Shown here: positions 43,459-52,122 of the stretch, one piece after another
How the letters are laid out: every line of letters begins with the position of its first letter
How positions within the stretch are numbered: position 1 is the stretch's first letter
Source of the DNA: Ancylobacter vacuolatus
Lineage (GTDB): Bacteria; Pseudomonadota; Alphaproteobacteria; Rhizobiales; Xanthobacteraceae
Reading direction: 5' to 3'
DNA: 64,000 bases
Assembly: GCF_030813595.1 (NCBI RefSeq)
Contig: NZ_JAUSUH010000004.1
Span: 248,001 to 312,000, forward strand
Position numbers and translations under genes: made by a program
The notes under the pieces: generated by a model
What the model was told of the DNA's origin: nothing
The model's database searches: none
Seen by the model: only the letters and a program-made list of their open reading frames with translations

Positions 43459-45156
43459 TCAGCGCCCGTCGCAGATGAAGCCGGCGATGCGCTCGGCGAT
43501 CATGATGGTGGGCATGTTGGTGTTGGCGCGCGGGATGGACGGCATCACCGAGGCATCGGCGACGCGCACGCCCTCGACGCCCAGCACAGCGCCAAGCGGC
43601 GATGTCACAGCCTGGGGGTCGTCGGCCCGGCCCATGCGGCAGGTTCCCGAGGGATGCCAGGTGCCGCCGACATTCGTCCGCACGAAATCGGTGAGCGCAT
43701 CGTCGTCGGAGAGGAGGCCGCGCAGGGTGATGCCCTGCGTCACGACGGCATGGATCAACGCCGTGCGCAGCGGGCCGGCCCAATCGAGCAGTCGGGCAAG
43801 CGCGCCGCGCTGCATCGCGTTCCAGGCGCCGGGCACCGCGATCCTGGCGACACGCGGCGTGTAGCTTGCCGGGAACACCACGTCGCGCGCGCCGTCCATG
43901 CCGGGATCGAGCAGAACCTCTCCGCCCATGCGGAGCGCCGCCTTCAGGCGGACAAGGTCGCGCTCGTCGCTGAGCATGCGGAAATCGACCTCCGGCTCCA
44001 CGCTTGGGTCGCGCGAAGCAAGGCGCAGGAAGCCGCGCGACCAGGACTTGTTCACCCAGAAGAACAGGCTGCCGGTGCGCAGCCCCACCGAATGCCAACC
44101 GGCGCGCGAGAGTATCGCCGCGTGCATGTCGCCGGCCGGCGCGCCGGGCAGGCCAGAGGAGTAGCGCCAGATCGCCTGTTCATGGTGCTCGCCCAGGTTG
44201 CGCTCGCGCAAGCGTGGCGGCAGCCAGGTCGCGACCGCGATGGAGGGGTGCTCCATCAAATTGCGGCCGACGCCCCGCCGGTCGGCGACGACCGGAATGC
44301 CGAACGCGCGTAATTCTTCTGCCGGGCCGATACCGGAGCGCAGCAGCAGCGTGGGCGAGTGGATGGCGCCGGCCGCGAGCACCACTTGCCGCGCCGCGAT
44401 GGCGAAGCGCCGGTTCCCGGCCGCCTCGACCTCGGCGCCGATGGCACGGGCACCCTCGAACAGCAGGCGGGTTGCGGCATGGCCGGTGAGGATCGTCAGG
44501 TTCGGACGGCGCCGGACCTCGGGCGTCAGATAGGCGAGCGAGGTCGGTTGGCGCTGGCCGCGATCATCCACCGCCACCACGCCGCGGAAGGTGCCGTCTT
44601 CCCAAATCCCGTTCTGGTCGGGCAGGATCGGGTAGCCGCGCCTGTCCAGCGTCGTCATCACACGGTGGACGAAGGGCGAGATTTGCGCGTCGCCGATGCG
44701 GCGCAGCACCAGCGGGCCGTTGCAGCCATGCAGCGGTCCGTCGAAATCGCGGTCGGCCTCCAAGGCGCGGAACACCGGCAGGCAGGCCTCCCAGTTCCAC
44801 CCCTCCGCGCCGAGCGCCTCCCATTCGTCATAATCGCCAGGCGCGCCGCGATTGGCCATCAGGGCGTTGATCGCCGAGCCGCCGCCGAGAATCCGGGCCT
44901 GTTCGTAGCGCCGTGGCCGGCGGCCGGCATTCCTCGTCGCGCCGCCCATCAGCGCCGTCAGGCCGCTCCAGATGTTGGTACTGTCGAGATAGGCGCGGCC
45001 GGGATAGCGGGCCTGCACCTCGGCCGGGATGTCGCCGACCGACACATTGCGCCCGGCCTCGACGAGGAGGACATCCCTATGCGGGTCTTCGGAGAGCCGC
45101 GCGGCCAGCACGCAGCCGGCCGACCCACCGCCGAGGATCAGTATGTCCGTGTTCAT
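43459..45156 (-). CDS. GMC-family FAD oxidoreductase (choline-dehydrogenase-like)
   Basis: Oxidises an alcohol group with FAD. The 565-residue product has the GMC N-terminal FAD fold DILILGGGSAGCVLAARLSE, GGATRNAGRRPRRYEQARILGGGSA in parts with GGSSAIN-like GGGSAINAL, and the C-terminal active-site block GTWHPSGTCRMG plus NTNMPTIMIAERIA with the catalytic His/Asn. The start is ATG 45156 (MNTDILILGG). It is the last gene of the ABC unit, 4 bases after the permease stop. Substrate: an alcohol delivered by the transporter, by inference. Confidence 0.9.
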   Translation of the reverse strand: MNTDILILGGGSAGCVLAARLSEDPHRDVLLVEAGRNVSVGDIPAEVQARYPGRAYLDSTNIWSGLTALMGGATRNAGRRPRRYEQARILGGGSAINALMANRGAPGDYDEWEALGAEGWNWEACLPVFRALEADRDFDGPLHGCNGPLVLRRIGDAQISPFVHRVMTTLDRRGYPILPDQNGIWEDGTFRGVVAVDDRGQRQPTSLAYLTPEVRRRPNLTILTGHAATRLLFEGARAIGAEVEAAGNRRFAIAARQVVLAAGAIHSPTLLLRSGIGPAEELRAFGIPVVADRRGVGRNLMEHPSIAVATWLPPRLRERNLGEHHEQAIWRYSSGLPGAPAGDMHAAILSRAGWHSVGLRTGSLFFWVNKSWSRGFLRLASRDPSVEPEVDFRMLSDERDLVRLKAALRMGGEVLLDPGMDGARDVVFPASYTPRVARIAVPGAWNAMQRGALARLLDWAGPLRTALIHAVVTQGITLRGLLSDDDALTDFVRTNVGGTWHPSGTCRMGRADDPQAVTSPLGAVLGVEGVRVADASVMPSIPRANTNMPTIMIAERIAGFICDGR

Positions 45157-45160
45157 GGCG

Positions 45161-45946
45161 CTAGACCCGCCCGCGCTCGCCACGCGCATTGAGCGCCACC
45201 AGCATGACGATAAGGAAGGAGACGGCCGTGAGCAGCGTACTGATCGCGGCAATGGTCGGATCGATCTCGTCGCGCAGCGCGGTGAACATGCGCTTGGTCA
45301 GCGTCTGGTACTGGCCGCCGGAAATGAACAGGGCCACCACCGTCTCGTCGAGCGCCGAGATGAAGGCGAACAACAGGCCCGTGATCACGCTCGGCCGGAT
45401 CTGCGGCAGGGTGACGATGAAGAAGGTGCGCAGCCGGTTCATGCCCAGGCTGCGCGAGACCATCTCCTGCGCCGGATCGAACTTCCTCAGCCCCACCAGT
45501 ACCGAGGTGATGACATAGGGCAGGCCGAGCATGACATTGGCGAGGATCAGGCCGGTCATGGTCGCGAGCAGACCGACATTTGCATAGACGAGGAACACGC
45601 CCACGGCGGTGATCACGATCGGCACCACCAGAGGCAGCATCAGCACGACCTGCAGGCTGCGGACCAGGCGCGAACTGGCGAGATTGAGCGCATAGGCGGC
45701 CGCTGTCCCCATCACTGTGGCGATGATGGCGCTCGCCACGGCAACGGTCAGGCTGACCCGCGTCGCCTGCATCCAGGCGGGGCTGGCGAGATAGGCCTCG
45801 TACCAGCGCAGCGACCAGAAGGGCGGTGGAAAGGCGAGGAAGCGCGCGCCGGAGAACGACATCGGCACGATGATGACAATGGGAATGATCAGCCACAGCA
45901 GGACGAGGCCGACGAAGGCGCGCAAAAGGAGCTTGGAGACCGCCAT
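45161..45946 (-). CDS. ABC transporter permease (PotC-type)
   Basis: A 261-residue inner-membrane subunit of a spermidine/putrescine-type importer, with six helices and the EAA-like loop EMVSRSLGMNRLRTFFIVTLP. The last part is typical of PotC (ALDETVVALFISGGQYQTL). ATG 45946 lies 2 bases after the upstream permease stop. A much longer open frame continues upstream but overlaps the partner genes and is a shadow. Confidence 0.9.
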   Translation of the reverse strand: MAVSKLLLRAFVGLVLLWLIIPIVIIVPMSFSGARFLAFPPPFWSLRWYEAYLASPAWMQATRVSLTVAVASAIIATVMGTAAAYALNLASSRLVRSLQVVLMLPLVVPIVITAVGVFLVYANVGLLATMTGLILANVMLGLPYVITSVLVGLRKFDPAQEMVSRSLGMNRLRTFFIVTLPQIRPSVITGLLFAFISALDETVVALFISGGQYQTLTKRMFTALRDEIDPTIAAISTLLTAVSFLIVMLVALNARGERGRV

Positions 45947-45948
45947 GG

Positions 45949-46821
45949 TCAGCGCGCCCCCATGATGCGCTCGAACGGGATCACGAGGCTGGCGAGGCGG
46001 AAAATGAAGAACACGCAGGCCAGCAGCACCACGCTGATCGAGGAGGCCGCGCCCCATTCGTTGTAGACCTCGATGTTGCGCGAGACCAGCATGGAGACCA
46101 TGTAGGTCCGCCCGCCGCCGAGCAGCTCCGGCGTGATGTAGAAACCGAGCGTCAGCACGAAGACCAGAACCATGCCGGCGACCACGCCAGGCAGGGAGAG
46201 CGGCAGGAACACGCGCAGGAACACGTGCAGCGGCGTACCGCCGAGGCTTGAGCCCGCCATGGTCAGTTCGGGCGGGATCTTCTGCATGGTGGCGTAGAGC
46301 GGCAGCACCATGAAGGGCAGCAGGATGTGCACGGTCGCGACGATGGTGCCGAACTCGTTGTTGACCAGCGTGAGCGGGGCGTCGATGAGCCCCAGTTCGG
46401 TCAGCGCGGTGTTCACCAGGCCGCGCCGCTGCAGCAGGATCAGCCAAGCATAGGCGCGCACGAGAACGCTGGTCCAGAACGGCAGCACCACCATCGCCAG
46501 AATGAAAAGGCTCCAGCGCCGGGAGGTCCCCGCCGCCACATAGGCAACGGGATAGCCGAGGATGAGAGCCGCGGCCGTCACGATGAAGGCCATGCGGAAG
46601 GTCTGCAGGAAGGTCATCCAGTAGACGTCGTCGGTCAGAAACCGGGCGTAGTGCGCCAGGGTGAAACCGCCATCCTGCCGAACCGATTGCCAGGCCAGCC
46701 AGCAGAGCGGCACGATCAGGAGACCTCCCACCACGGCGAGCGCCGGCGCCAGCAGCAGCAGAACCAGGCGTCGCTCGCGCCGCTGATGGGCGAGCGACGA
46801 GTTGACCGACGACATCGACAT
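45949..46821 (-). CDS. ABC transporter permease (PotB-type)
   Basis: A 290-residue partner permease with a basic N-terminus and six helices. PotB-type features are VLPFWTSVLVRAYAWLILLQ, the EAA-like loop MAGSSLGGTPLHVFLRVFLP, and LGFYITPELLGGG. It is coupled tightly to the genes on both sides (27 bases from the receptor gene, 2 to PotC). Confidence 0.9.
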   Translation of the reverse strand: MSMSSVNSSLAHQRRERRLVLLLLAPALAVVGGLLIVPLCWLAWQSVRQDGGFTLAHYARFLTDDVYWMTFLQTFRMAFIVTAAALILGYPVAYVAAGTSRRWSLFILAMVVLPFWTSVLVRAYAWLILLQRRGLVNTALTELGLIDAPLTLVNNEFGTIVATVHILLPFMVLPLYATMQKIPPELTMAGSSLGGTPLHVFLRVFLPLSLPGVVAGMVLVFVLTLGFYITPELLGGGRTYMVSMLVSRNIEVYNEWGAASSISVVLLACVFFIFRLASLVIPFERIMGAR

Positions 46822-46848
46822 GGAAGCCTCCTCGCTCGCAGCCGTCGC

Positions 46849-47886
46849 TCACTTCTGGATGAAGGATGCCCAGCGCTTCTGCGCCTCCTCGCCCGCCGGC
46901 GAGCTCCACCACGCCACCGAGATCAACACCTGCTTGGCCGCATTCTCCGGCGAGCTCGGCATCTGCGCGGCGCGCTCGGGTGAGATCTTGCCCGTCTTGT
47001 ACGCGGCGGGGTTGCCCGGGCCGTAATCGATATAGGCCGGGAAGTTCGCCTGGATGTCCGCCGAGATCGCCGCGTTCAGGAACTTGTAGGAGGTGTCCAG
47101 ATTGGGCGCGCCCTTGAGGATGCAGAGCGAGGTTTCCTGAAGGAATCCCTGATTGAAGGTGTAGCCGATCGGCGCGCCTTCCTTGATCACCGCGGTGACG
47201 CGGCCGTTCCACGCCATCTCCATGTCGATCTCGCCATCGGCGAGGAGTTGCGCCGACTGGGCGCCGGACGTCCACCACACGGTGACATGGGGTTTCAACT
47301 CCTCCAGCTTTCTGAAGGCCCGGTCGACATCGAGCGGGTAGAGCTTGTCGGCCGGCACCCCGTCCGCCAGCAGCGCGGCCTCCAGCGTCGCCATCGGATG
47401 GCTGCGCAGTGCCCGCGTGCCCGGGAATTTCTTCACGTCCCAGAAATCGGCCCAGCTCTTCGGCCCGTTCTCGCCGTACTTCTGCTTATTGAAAGCAAGG
47501 ACCGACGAATAGAACTCATAGGGAACCGAATGTTCCGTTTTGTAGTCGGCGGGAATTTCAGCGGCATTGGGCAGCCGGGAGAAGTCGAGCTTCTCGATCA
47601 TGCCCTGCTCGCCGCCGCGAATGCAGTCCTTGGTCGGCGTGTCGATCACGTCCCAGATCGGCTTGCCGGTCGCGGTCTGTGTCTTCAGCACCGGCCAGGC
47701 GTCAGGCGAGGAGTCCTGGTTGATGGTGATGCCGAGCAGTTTGGCGACCGGATCGAGGATGGCCTTGGTCTGGGCCTCCTGATAGGCGCCGCCCTGGGAG
47801 ACGAAGGTGATCTGTTCGGCCGAAGCGGCCGCGGCCGACAGCAGCAGAGCCGCCGTTATCGCAGGGATCGAGAGTGTCACGCGCAT
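46849..47886 (-). CDS. ABC transporter periplasmic receptor (PotD/PotF-like)
   Basis: A 345-residue solute-binding protein with a signal peptide (MRVTLSIPAITAALLLSAAAASA). It has ITFVSQGGAYQEAQTKAILD at the start and WDVIDTPTKDCIRGGEQGMIEK; the second half has WWTSGAQSAQLLADGEIDMEMAWNG in parts. This is the PotD-like cluster D receptor family that binds polyamines, opines and other small amines. The acidic polyamine residues cannot be checked without alignment. The start is ATG 47886; the frame further upstream overlaps the next gene. Confidence 0.88.
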   Translation of the reverse strand: MRVTLSIPAITAALLLSAAAASAEQITFVSQGGAYQEAQTKAILDPVAKLLGITINQDSSPDAWPVLKTQTATGKPIWDVIDTPTKDCIRGGEQGMIEKLDFSRLPNAAEIPADYKTEHSVPYEFYSSVLAFNKQKYGENGPKSWADFWDVKKFPGTRALRSHPMATLEAALLADGVPADKLYPLDVDRAFRKLEELKPHVTVWWTSGAQSAQLLADGEIDMEMAWNGRVTAVIKEGAPIGYTFNQGFLQETSLCILKGAPNLDTSYKFLNAAISADIQANFPAYIDYGPGNPAAYKTGKISPERAAQMPSSPENAAKQVLISVAWWSSPAGEEAQKRWASFIQK

Positions 47887-47948
47887 TCCGATTCTCCTCT
47901 GGTCATTTTTATCGGCCGCTGTCTCAGACGAGCGATGGTCGCGGCGCG

Positions 47949-49271
47949 TCATCGCCCTATGGCGTCGAGGAACTGGTACCAGCCCGCGACCAGGCGGACG
48001 GCGGGTTCGCGCAGTCCGTAGAGGGGGATGTGAGGAAGCGGCTGCCGCGTCAGCAGGCCGAGATCGGGCGAGCCGCCAGTGACCAGCGCGGCGACATGGC
48101 GGCCGATTCCGGAGGCGAGGGCCACGCCGGTGCCGTTGTAGCCAACCGAATAGACGACGCGGTCGTCGAGCCGCCCGAGATGCGGCAGGCTGTCCAGCGT
48201 CATGGCGACCAGCCCCGACCAGCGATGTGTCACCCTCACCGAGGCGAGCTGCGGGAACTGGCGCACCATGGCCTTTTCCAGCGCCGCGAAGGCCGACGCG
48301 CTGTCGCTCTTGCCGAAGGCGCCGCGCCCGCCATAGAGCAGGCGATCGCCCGATTTTCGGAACCAGCGCATCATGCGCCGCGTCTCGGTGTAGCTGCGCC
48401 CGCTCGCCAGCAGCCCTGCTCCCGGAGTGCCCGCCAGCGGTTCGGTCGCGATCATCGCCGAACGGAACGGGATGATCGACGTCCGCACGCTCGCGGTTGC
48501 CGGTGTCAGGTCGGAATAGGAATTGGTGGCGATGACGAGCTGGCGCGCGGTGATCCGTCCGGTTGGCGTCTCCACAACGACGCCGACTCCCTCGCGCCTG
48601 ACGCCGATGACGGTCGTGTTCTCATGGATGACGATCCCCAAGGCCTTGAGCCCAGCGGCCATTCCCAGCACGAAGTTGAGCGGATGGATGACACCGCCAT
48701 GGGTGTTCAGCATGCCGCCGGTGAAACCATGAGAGCCGGTCTCGGCCGCCACCTCCCCGGCACTCAGGATCGAGACCCCGGTGTCGCCCAGTGCCTCGCG
48801 CATCCATGTGGCTTCGCTCCTGAGCCCCTCGAATGTGTGCGCATTATGGGCGCAGCGCAGCGAACCCGACGGGCGGTAATCGGCGCCCGCTATGCCGAGC
48901 TCCTCGACCAGCTGGCCGACATGGTCGACCGCCTCCAGCCCGAGAGCGTGCATGCGCCGCGCCGTGTCGAGGCCATGGCGCGCTGCGATATCCTTGAAGC
49001 CGACGCGGAACTTGCCGGACACCACGCCACCATTGCGCCCGCTGGCACCCCAGCCGATGCGGTTGGCCTCGATGACCACTGGCGAGAGCCCCGCCTTGAC
49101 GAGATAGCGCGCGGTGCACAGCCCGGTATAGCCGCCGCCGATGATGGCGACGTCGAAGGACTGGTCGCCCGACAGACTCCCGAACTCCGGCCGTGCGACT
49201 GAGGTTGCCCGCCAGAGGGAGTCGATGTCGACCGAGGAGGTTGGGAGAACCATGACCTTCATGCTCGACAT
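47949..49271 (-). CDS. FAD-dependent amine oxidase-like protein (DAO/PuuB family)
   Basis: A 440-residue flavoprotein of the D-amino acid oxidase/gamma-glutamylputrescine oxidase family. It has the dinucleotide site DVAIIGGGYTGLCTARYLVK, IEANRIGWGASGRNGG (the typical 'GWGASGRNGG' box of PuuB), and HRWSGLVAMTLDSLPHLGRL near the C-terminus. It probably oxidises an imported secondary or primary amine and makes an aldehyde. The stop codon of the upstream HAD gene overlaps the ATG (49271). The following receptor gene starts 63 bases later. Confidence 0.88.
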   Translation of the reverse strand: MSSMKVMVLPTSSVDIDSLWRATSVARPEFGSLSGDQSFDVAIIGGGYTGLCTARYLVKAGLSPVVIEANRIGWGASGRNGGVVSGKFRVGFKDIAARHGLDTARRMHALGLEAVDHVGQLVEELGIAGADYRPSGSLRCAHNAHTFEGLRSEATWMREALGDTGVSILSAGEVAAETGSHGFTGGMLNTHGGVIHPLNFVLGMAAGLKALGIVIHENTTVIGVRREGVGVVVETPTGRITARQLVIATNSYSDLTPATASVRTSIIPFRSAMIATEPLAGTPGAGLLASGRSYTETRRMMRWFRKSGDRLLYGGRGAFGKSDSASAFAALEKAMVRQFPQLASVRVTHRWSGLVAMTLDSLPHLGRLDDRVVYSVGYNGTGVALASGIGRHVAALVTGGSPDLGLLTRQPLPHIPLYGLREPAVRLVAGWYQFLDAIGR

Positions 49272-49993
49272 CAGGCGGCCGCACGAGCGTCGGCGCGTTC
49301 CGCATCAACCGCATCGGCAAGCTGCTTGAGCGAGGAGAAGTGCAAGTCTGGCGTGGTGAGCACCTTGGGATCGGGCGTGCCGCCGAAGCCCTTCTGACCC
49401 TGGCGACGCTCGATCCAGCAGGTGGTGTAACCCTCGGCCTTGGAGACGCCGATGTCGTGGTACTGGCTCTGCGCGACATGCAGGATCTCGCACTGCTGGA
49501 AGCCGAGCGCGGACTGCCGGCCCTTGTTAAAGGCGAAGAAGCGGGGATCCGGCTTGGCGCATCCGGTCTCGTCGCAGGTGACGCTGTCATGGAACGGATT
49601 GCCGAGCGTGGCGGAATAGGCGGAGAAAGCGGTGCGGTCCGCATTGGTCATGGCGACGAGGCGGAAGTTGTTCCGCAGCCGGCGCAGAGCCTCGACGGAA
49701 TCGGCGAAGGCCGGCCAGCGCAGCACCGCGAGCTGGAAGGCCTCGGCGGTGGCATCGTCGTTCCTGAAGCCGCATTCATTGGCGAGCGACAGGTAGACGT
49801 CCTTCATGGCGAAGGAGGAGCGCCCATAAAACTTGTCGCGGCCGCGCTTGTAGGGCTCGAAGATTTCGTCGTCGCTGGCTGCCGCCGCCTTCGGCCCGCC
49901 CAGCGCGCGCACCGCGCTCAGGACACCCGCCTCGAAATCGATCAGCGTGCCGACCACGTCGAACGTCATGACCTTGAAATCGGTGAACTTCAT
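49271..49993 (-). CDS. type II haloacid dehalogenase-like HAD hydrolase, copy 1
   Basis: A 240-residue HAD-superfamily protein annotated by family as type II L-2-haloacid dehalogenase. Motif I is FDVVGTLIDFEAG (D12 nucleophile), motif II MTNAD, motif III KPDPRFF, and motif IV HVAQSQYHDIGVSKAEG. The dehalogenase serine-asparagine box (SSNxxD) is SQYHD here, so dehalogenation is doubtful. It may be a phosphatase or phosphonatase-like enzyme instead. It overlaps the FAD oxidase by one base and has a paralogue at 51310. Start ATG 49993. Confidence 0.82.
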   Translation of the reverse strand: MKFTDFKVMTFDVVGTLIDFEAGVLSAVRALGGPKAAAASDDEIFEPYKRGRDKFYGRSSFAMKDVYLSLANECGFRNDDATAEAFQLAVLRWPAFADSVEALRRLRNNFRLVAMTNADRTAFSAYSATLGNPFHDSVTCDETGCAKPDPRFFAFNKGRQSALGFQQCEILHVAQSQYHDIGVSKAEGYTTCWIERRQGQKGFGGTPDPKVLTTPDLHFSSLKQLADAVDAERADARAAA

Positions 49994-50030
49994 TTTCTGC
50001 GTTCCTCTTGGCAGGTATCGGTAATTCGGG

Positions 50031-51122
50031 TCAGCGGACGTTCGGCACCACGATGGTGTCATCCGGGTGGATAGCGACGGCGATGCGCTCGCCCGGCGCC
50101 TTGATCTGCGAACGGCCCTGGTGATTGCTCGGCACCCGGAGGCTGAGCCGTGCCCCACGGTCGAGCTCCAGGAAGATGCGGATGCTCTCGCCCTGGTAGA
50201 GCGTCTCGGTCACAAGGCCGCTTAGCACGTTCGCCATTCCCGGCATGGCGTCCGCGACGATGGTGAGCTTCTCGGAATGGACAGCGAGGAACAGTTCGGC
50301 GTCGGCCGGCACCGGGCGCGCGGAGATGAGGGGCGTGCCGTCGAGATCGACCGAGCGGTCATCGATGCGCCGCACCGGCAGAAGCGTCGCCTCGCCGATA
50401 AAGCCGGCGACAAAGGCATCCGCTGGATGGTCGTGCAGGCGCTCCGGCGTATCGACCTGGATCAGCTGCCCCTTGTTCATGACCGCGACGCGATCGCTCA
50501 TGGTGAGCGCCTCGCGCTGGTCGTGGGTCACATAGATCATCGTCGCCGCCAGCTTGCGGTGCAGGTGCTTGAGTTCGATCTGCATGGTCTCGCGCAGCTG
50601 CTTGTCCAGCGCGGAGAGCGGCTCGTCCATCAGGATCAGGCGCGGCTCGAAGATCATGGCGCGGGCGAGTGCCACGCGCTGGCGCTGGCCGCCGGACAGC
50701 TCGTGGATCTTGCGCTCGCCGAAGCCGCCGAGCTCGACCATGTCGAGCGCGGATTTGAGCCTGGCCGGCCATTCGGACTTCGGCATGCGCCGCGCCCGCA
50801 GGGGGAAGGTCACGTTCTCCGCGACGTTCATGTGCGGGAACAGCGCGTAGTTCTGGAACACGATACCGATGTCGCGCTTGTGCGGCGGCTCGAAGGTGAT
50901 ATCGCGCTCGCCGAGGAAGATCGAGCCGGCGGTCGGCTGGACGAAGCCGCCGAGAATGCCGAGCAAGGTGGTCTTGCCCGAGCCGGACGGCCCCAGTATC
51001 GAGACGAATTCCCCCGGCGCAACGTCGAGATTGATCACGTCCAGCGCGCGGAAGCTTCCATAGAACTTCGAAGCGGCCCGGATTGAGACCCCTACCGTGT
51101 TGCGAGATATCGTACTCGACAT
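50031..51122 (-). CDS. ABC transporter ATP-binding protein (PotA-type)
   Basis: A 363-residue ATPase for the Pot-type importer. Walker A GPSGSGKTT is at about 44-52, the Q-loop is FQNYALFPHM, the signature LSGGQRQRVALARA, Walker B LILMDEPLSALD and the H-loop TMIYVTHDQ. A C-terminal TOBE domain (residues about 275-363) matches the CUT1/PotA group. ATG 51122 is favoured over GTG 51152, as it aligns with the family start. It is 37 bases before the HAD gene. Confidence 0.92.
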   Translation of the reverse strand: MSSTISRNTVGVSIRAASKFYGSFRALDVINLDVAPGEFVSILGPSGSGKTTLLGILGGFVQPTAGSIFLGERDITFEPPHKRDIGIVFQNYALFPHMNVAENVTFPLRARRMPKSEWPARLKSALDMVELGGFGERKIHELSGGQRQRVALARAMIFEPRLILMDEPLSALDKQLRETMQIELKHLHRKLAATMIYVTHDQREALTMSDRVAVMNKGQLIQVDTPERLHDHPADAFVAGFIGEATLLPVRRIDDRSVDLDGTPLISARPVPADAELFLAVHSEKLTIVADAMPGMANVLSGLVTETLYQGESIRIFLELDRGARLSLRVPSNHQGRSQIKAPGERIAVAIHPDDTIVVPNVR

Positions 51123-51309
51123 GCTGTCTCGCTTTATCATCCAGGAAAACACGACGCTTCACGCAGGCCATCGGCCGGCACAAAGACACACTTCGGCCAC
51201 GTGACCTTTTTGCCCATTCTGCGGGTGGCAATACTGGTCCCGATCTTCGGCCCATGGGCCGCAGGCACCGCCACTTCGCACACGGTTCGTTCTTCCCGGC
51301 GCGTCGGGT

Positions 51310-52026
51310 TTACCCTTCACGGTCCACGGCGTCGGCCAGTTCCACCAGGCTCGCATAATGGAAATCGGGCCGGGTCACGACGCTCGGCGCCGGCGAGCCG
51401 CCAAAGCCTCGCTTGCCCATTCGCCGCTCGATCCAGGCCGTGCGATAGCCGAGCTGCCTGGCAACGCCGATATCGTGGTACTGACTCTGCGCAACGTGGA
51501 GATAGTCTTCCAGCTTGTAGCCCTGCGGACTCTGGCGACCCCTTGTGTAAGCGAAGAACTGAGGGTCCGGCTTGCAGGTCCCGACATCCTCGGCTGTCAC
51601 CGTGTCGTCGAAGGGCTGCTGCATCGTCTGCATGAAATGACCCAGCGCCCAATTGTCCGAATTGGTCATCGCGACAATGCGATAACGCTTCCGCAGCCGC
51701 TTCAGCGCATCGACCGTATCTGGGAAGGCCGGCCAGGCCGGAATGGACTCTCGGAAGCCCTCCACCGTGGCCTTGTCCGCGGGAAGCCCCAGTTCTGCGG
51801 CCATGGCCTGATAGGCCGGCGCCATCATCAGCGGGAAGGGTAAGCCGGGCGTCCGGTCGTGCTCGAAACCTTCCGCCTTTCCATAGCTCAGCAGGATCAC
51901 CTCGTCGTCGAGCTGCACTCCCGCCCGCTGGGCGATCGGACGGACATATTCGAGTATGCCGGCCTCGAAATCGATCAGTGTGCCGACAACGTCGAAGGTG
52001 AGAATTTTGAAGTCGCTGAGGTTCAT
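51310..52026 (-). CDS. type II haloacid dehalogenase-like HAD hydrolase, copy 2
   Basis: A 238-residue paralogue of the gene at 49271 with matching motifs: FDVVGTLIDFEAG (D12), MTNSDNW, CKPDPQFFAY and HVAQSQYHDIGVARQ. The region that holds the dehalogenase substrate-binding Arg is different in the two copies (YKRGRDKFYG against YGKAEGFEH), which suggests different substrates or that neither is a dehalogenase. It is the first gene of the unit, facing the LysR gene. A 187-base gap then separates it from the ATPase gene, where an internal promoter could lie. Confidence 0.82.
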   Translation of the reverse strand: MNLSDFKILTFDVVGTLIDFEAGILEYVRPIAQRAGVQLDDEVILLSYGKAEGFEHDRTPGLPFPLMMAPAYQAMAAELGLPADKATVEGFRESIPAWPAFPDTVDALKRLRKRYRIVAMTNSDNWALGHFMQTMQQPFDDTVTAEDVGTCKPDPQFFAYTRGRQSPQGYKLEDYLHVAQSQYHDIGVARQLGYRTAWIERRMGKRGFGGSPAPSVVTRPDFHYASLVELADAVDREG

Positions 52027-52071
52027 CGGATGCCTGCCCGGTTTGGGAACACAAGCGAACGCTAGCCGGCT

Positions 52072-52103
52072 TGTCAGAATGACAGAAATGATATGTTATC
52101 ATT
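52072..52103. promoter_or_regulatory. two perfect palindromes in the LysR/HAD divergent promoter
   Basis: TGTCA-GAA-TGACA (52072-52084) and AATGATA-TGT-TATCATT (52087-52103), only 2 bases apart. The second contains T-N11-A (TGATATGTTATCA), the classic LysR box. They lie 46-51 bases before the HAD start and 20-51 before the LysR start, so LysR may bind here to control both. Confidence 0.7.
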
Positions 52104-52122
52104 CTCATCATCGAATTTTGTC

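Noticed and set aside
45161-47278. A 705-codon minus-strand frame
   Set aside because: Only its last 261 codons (from ATG 45946) are the real permease; the rest overlaps the other permease and receptor genes in another frame.
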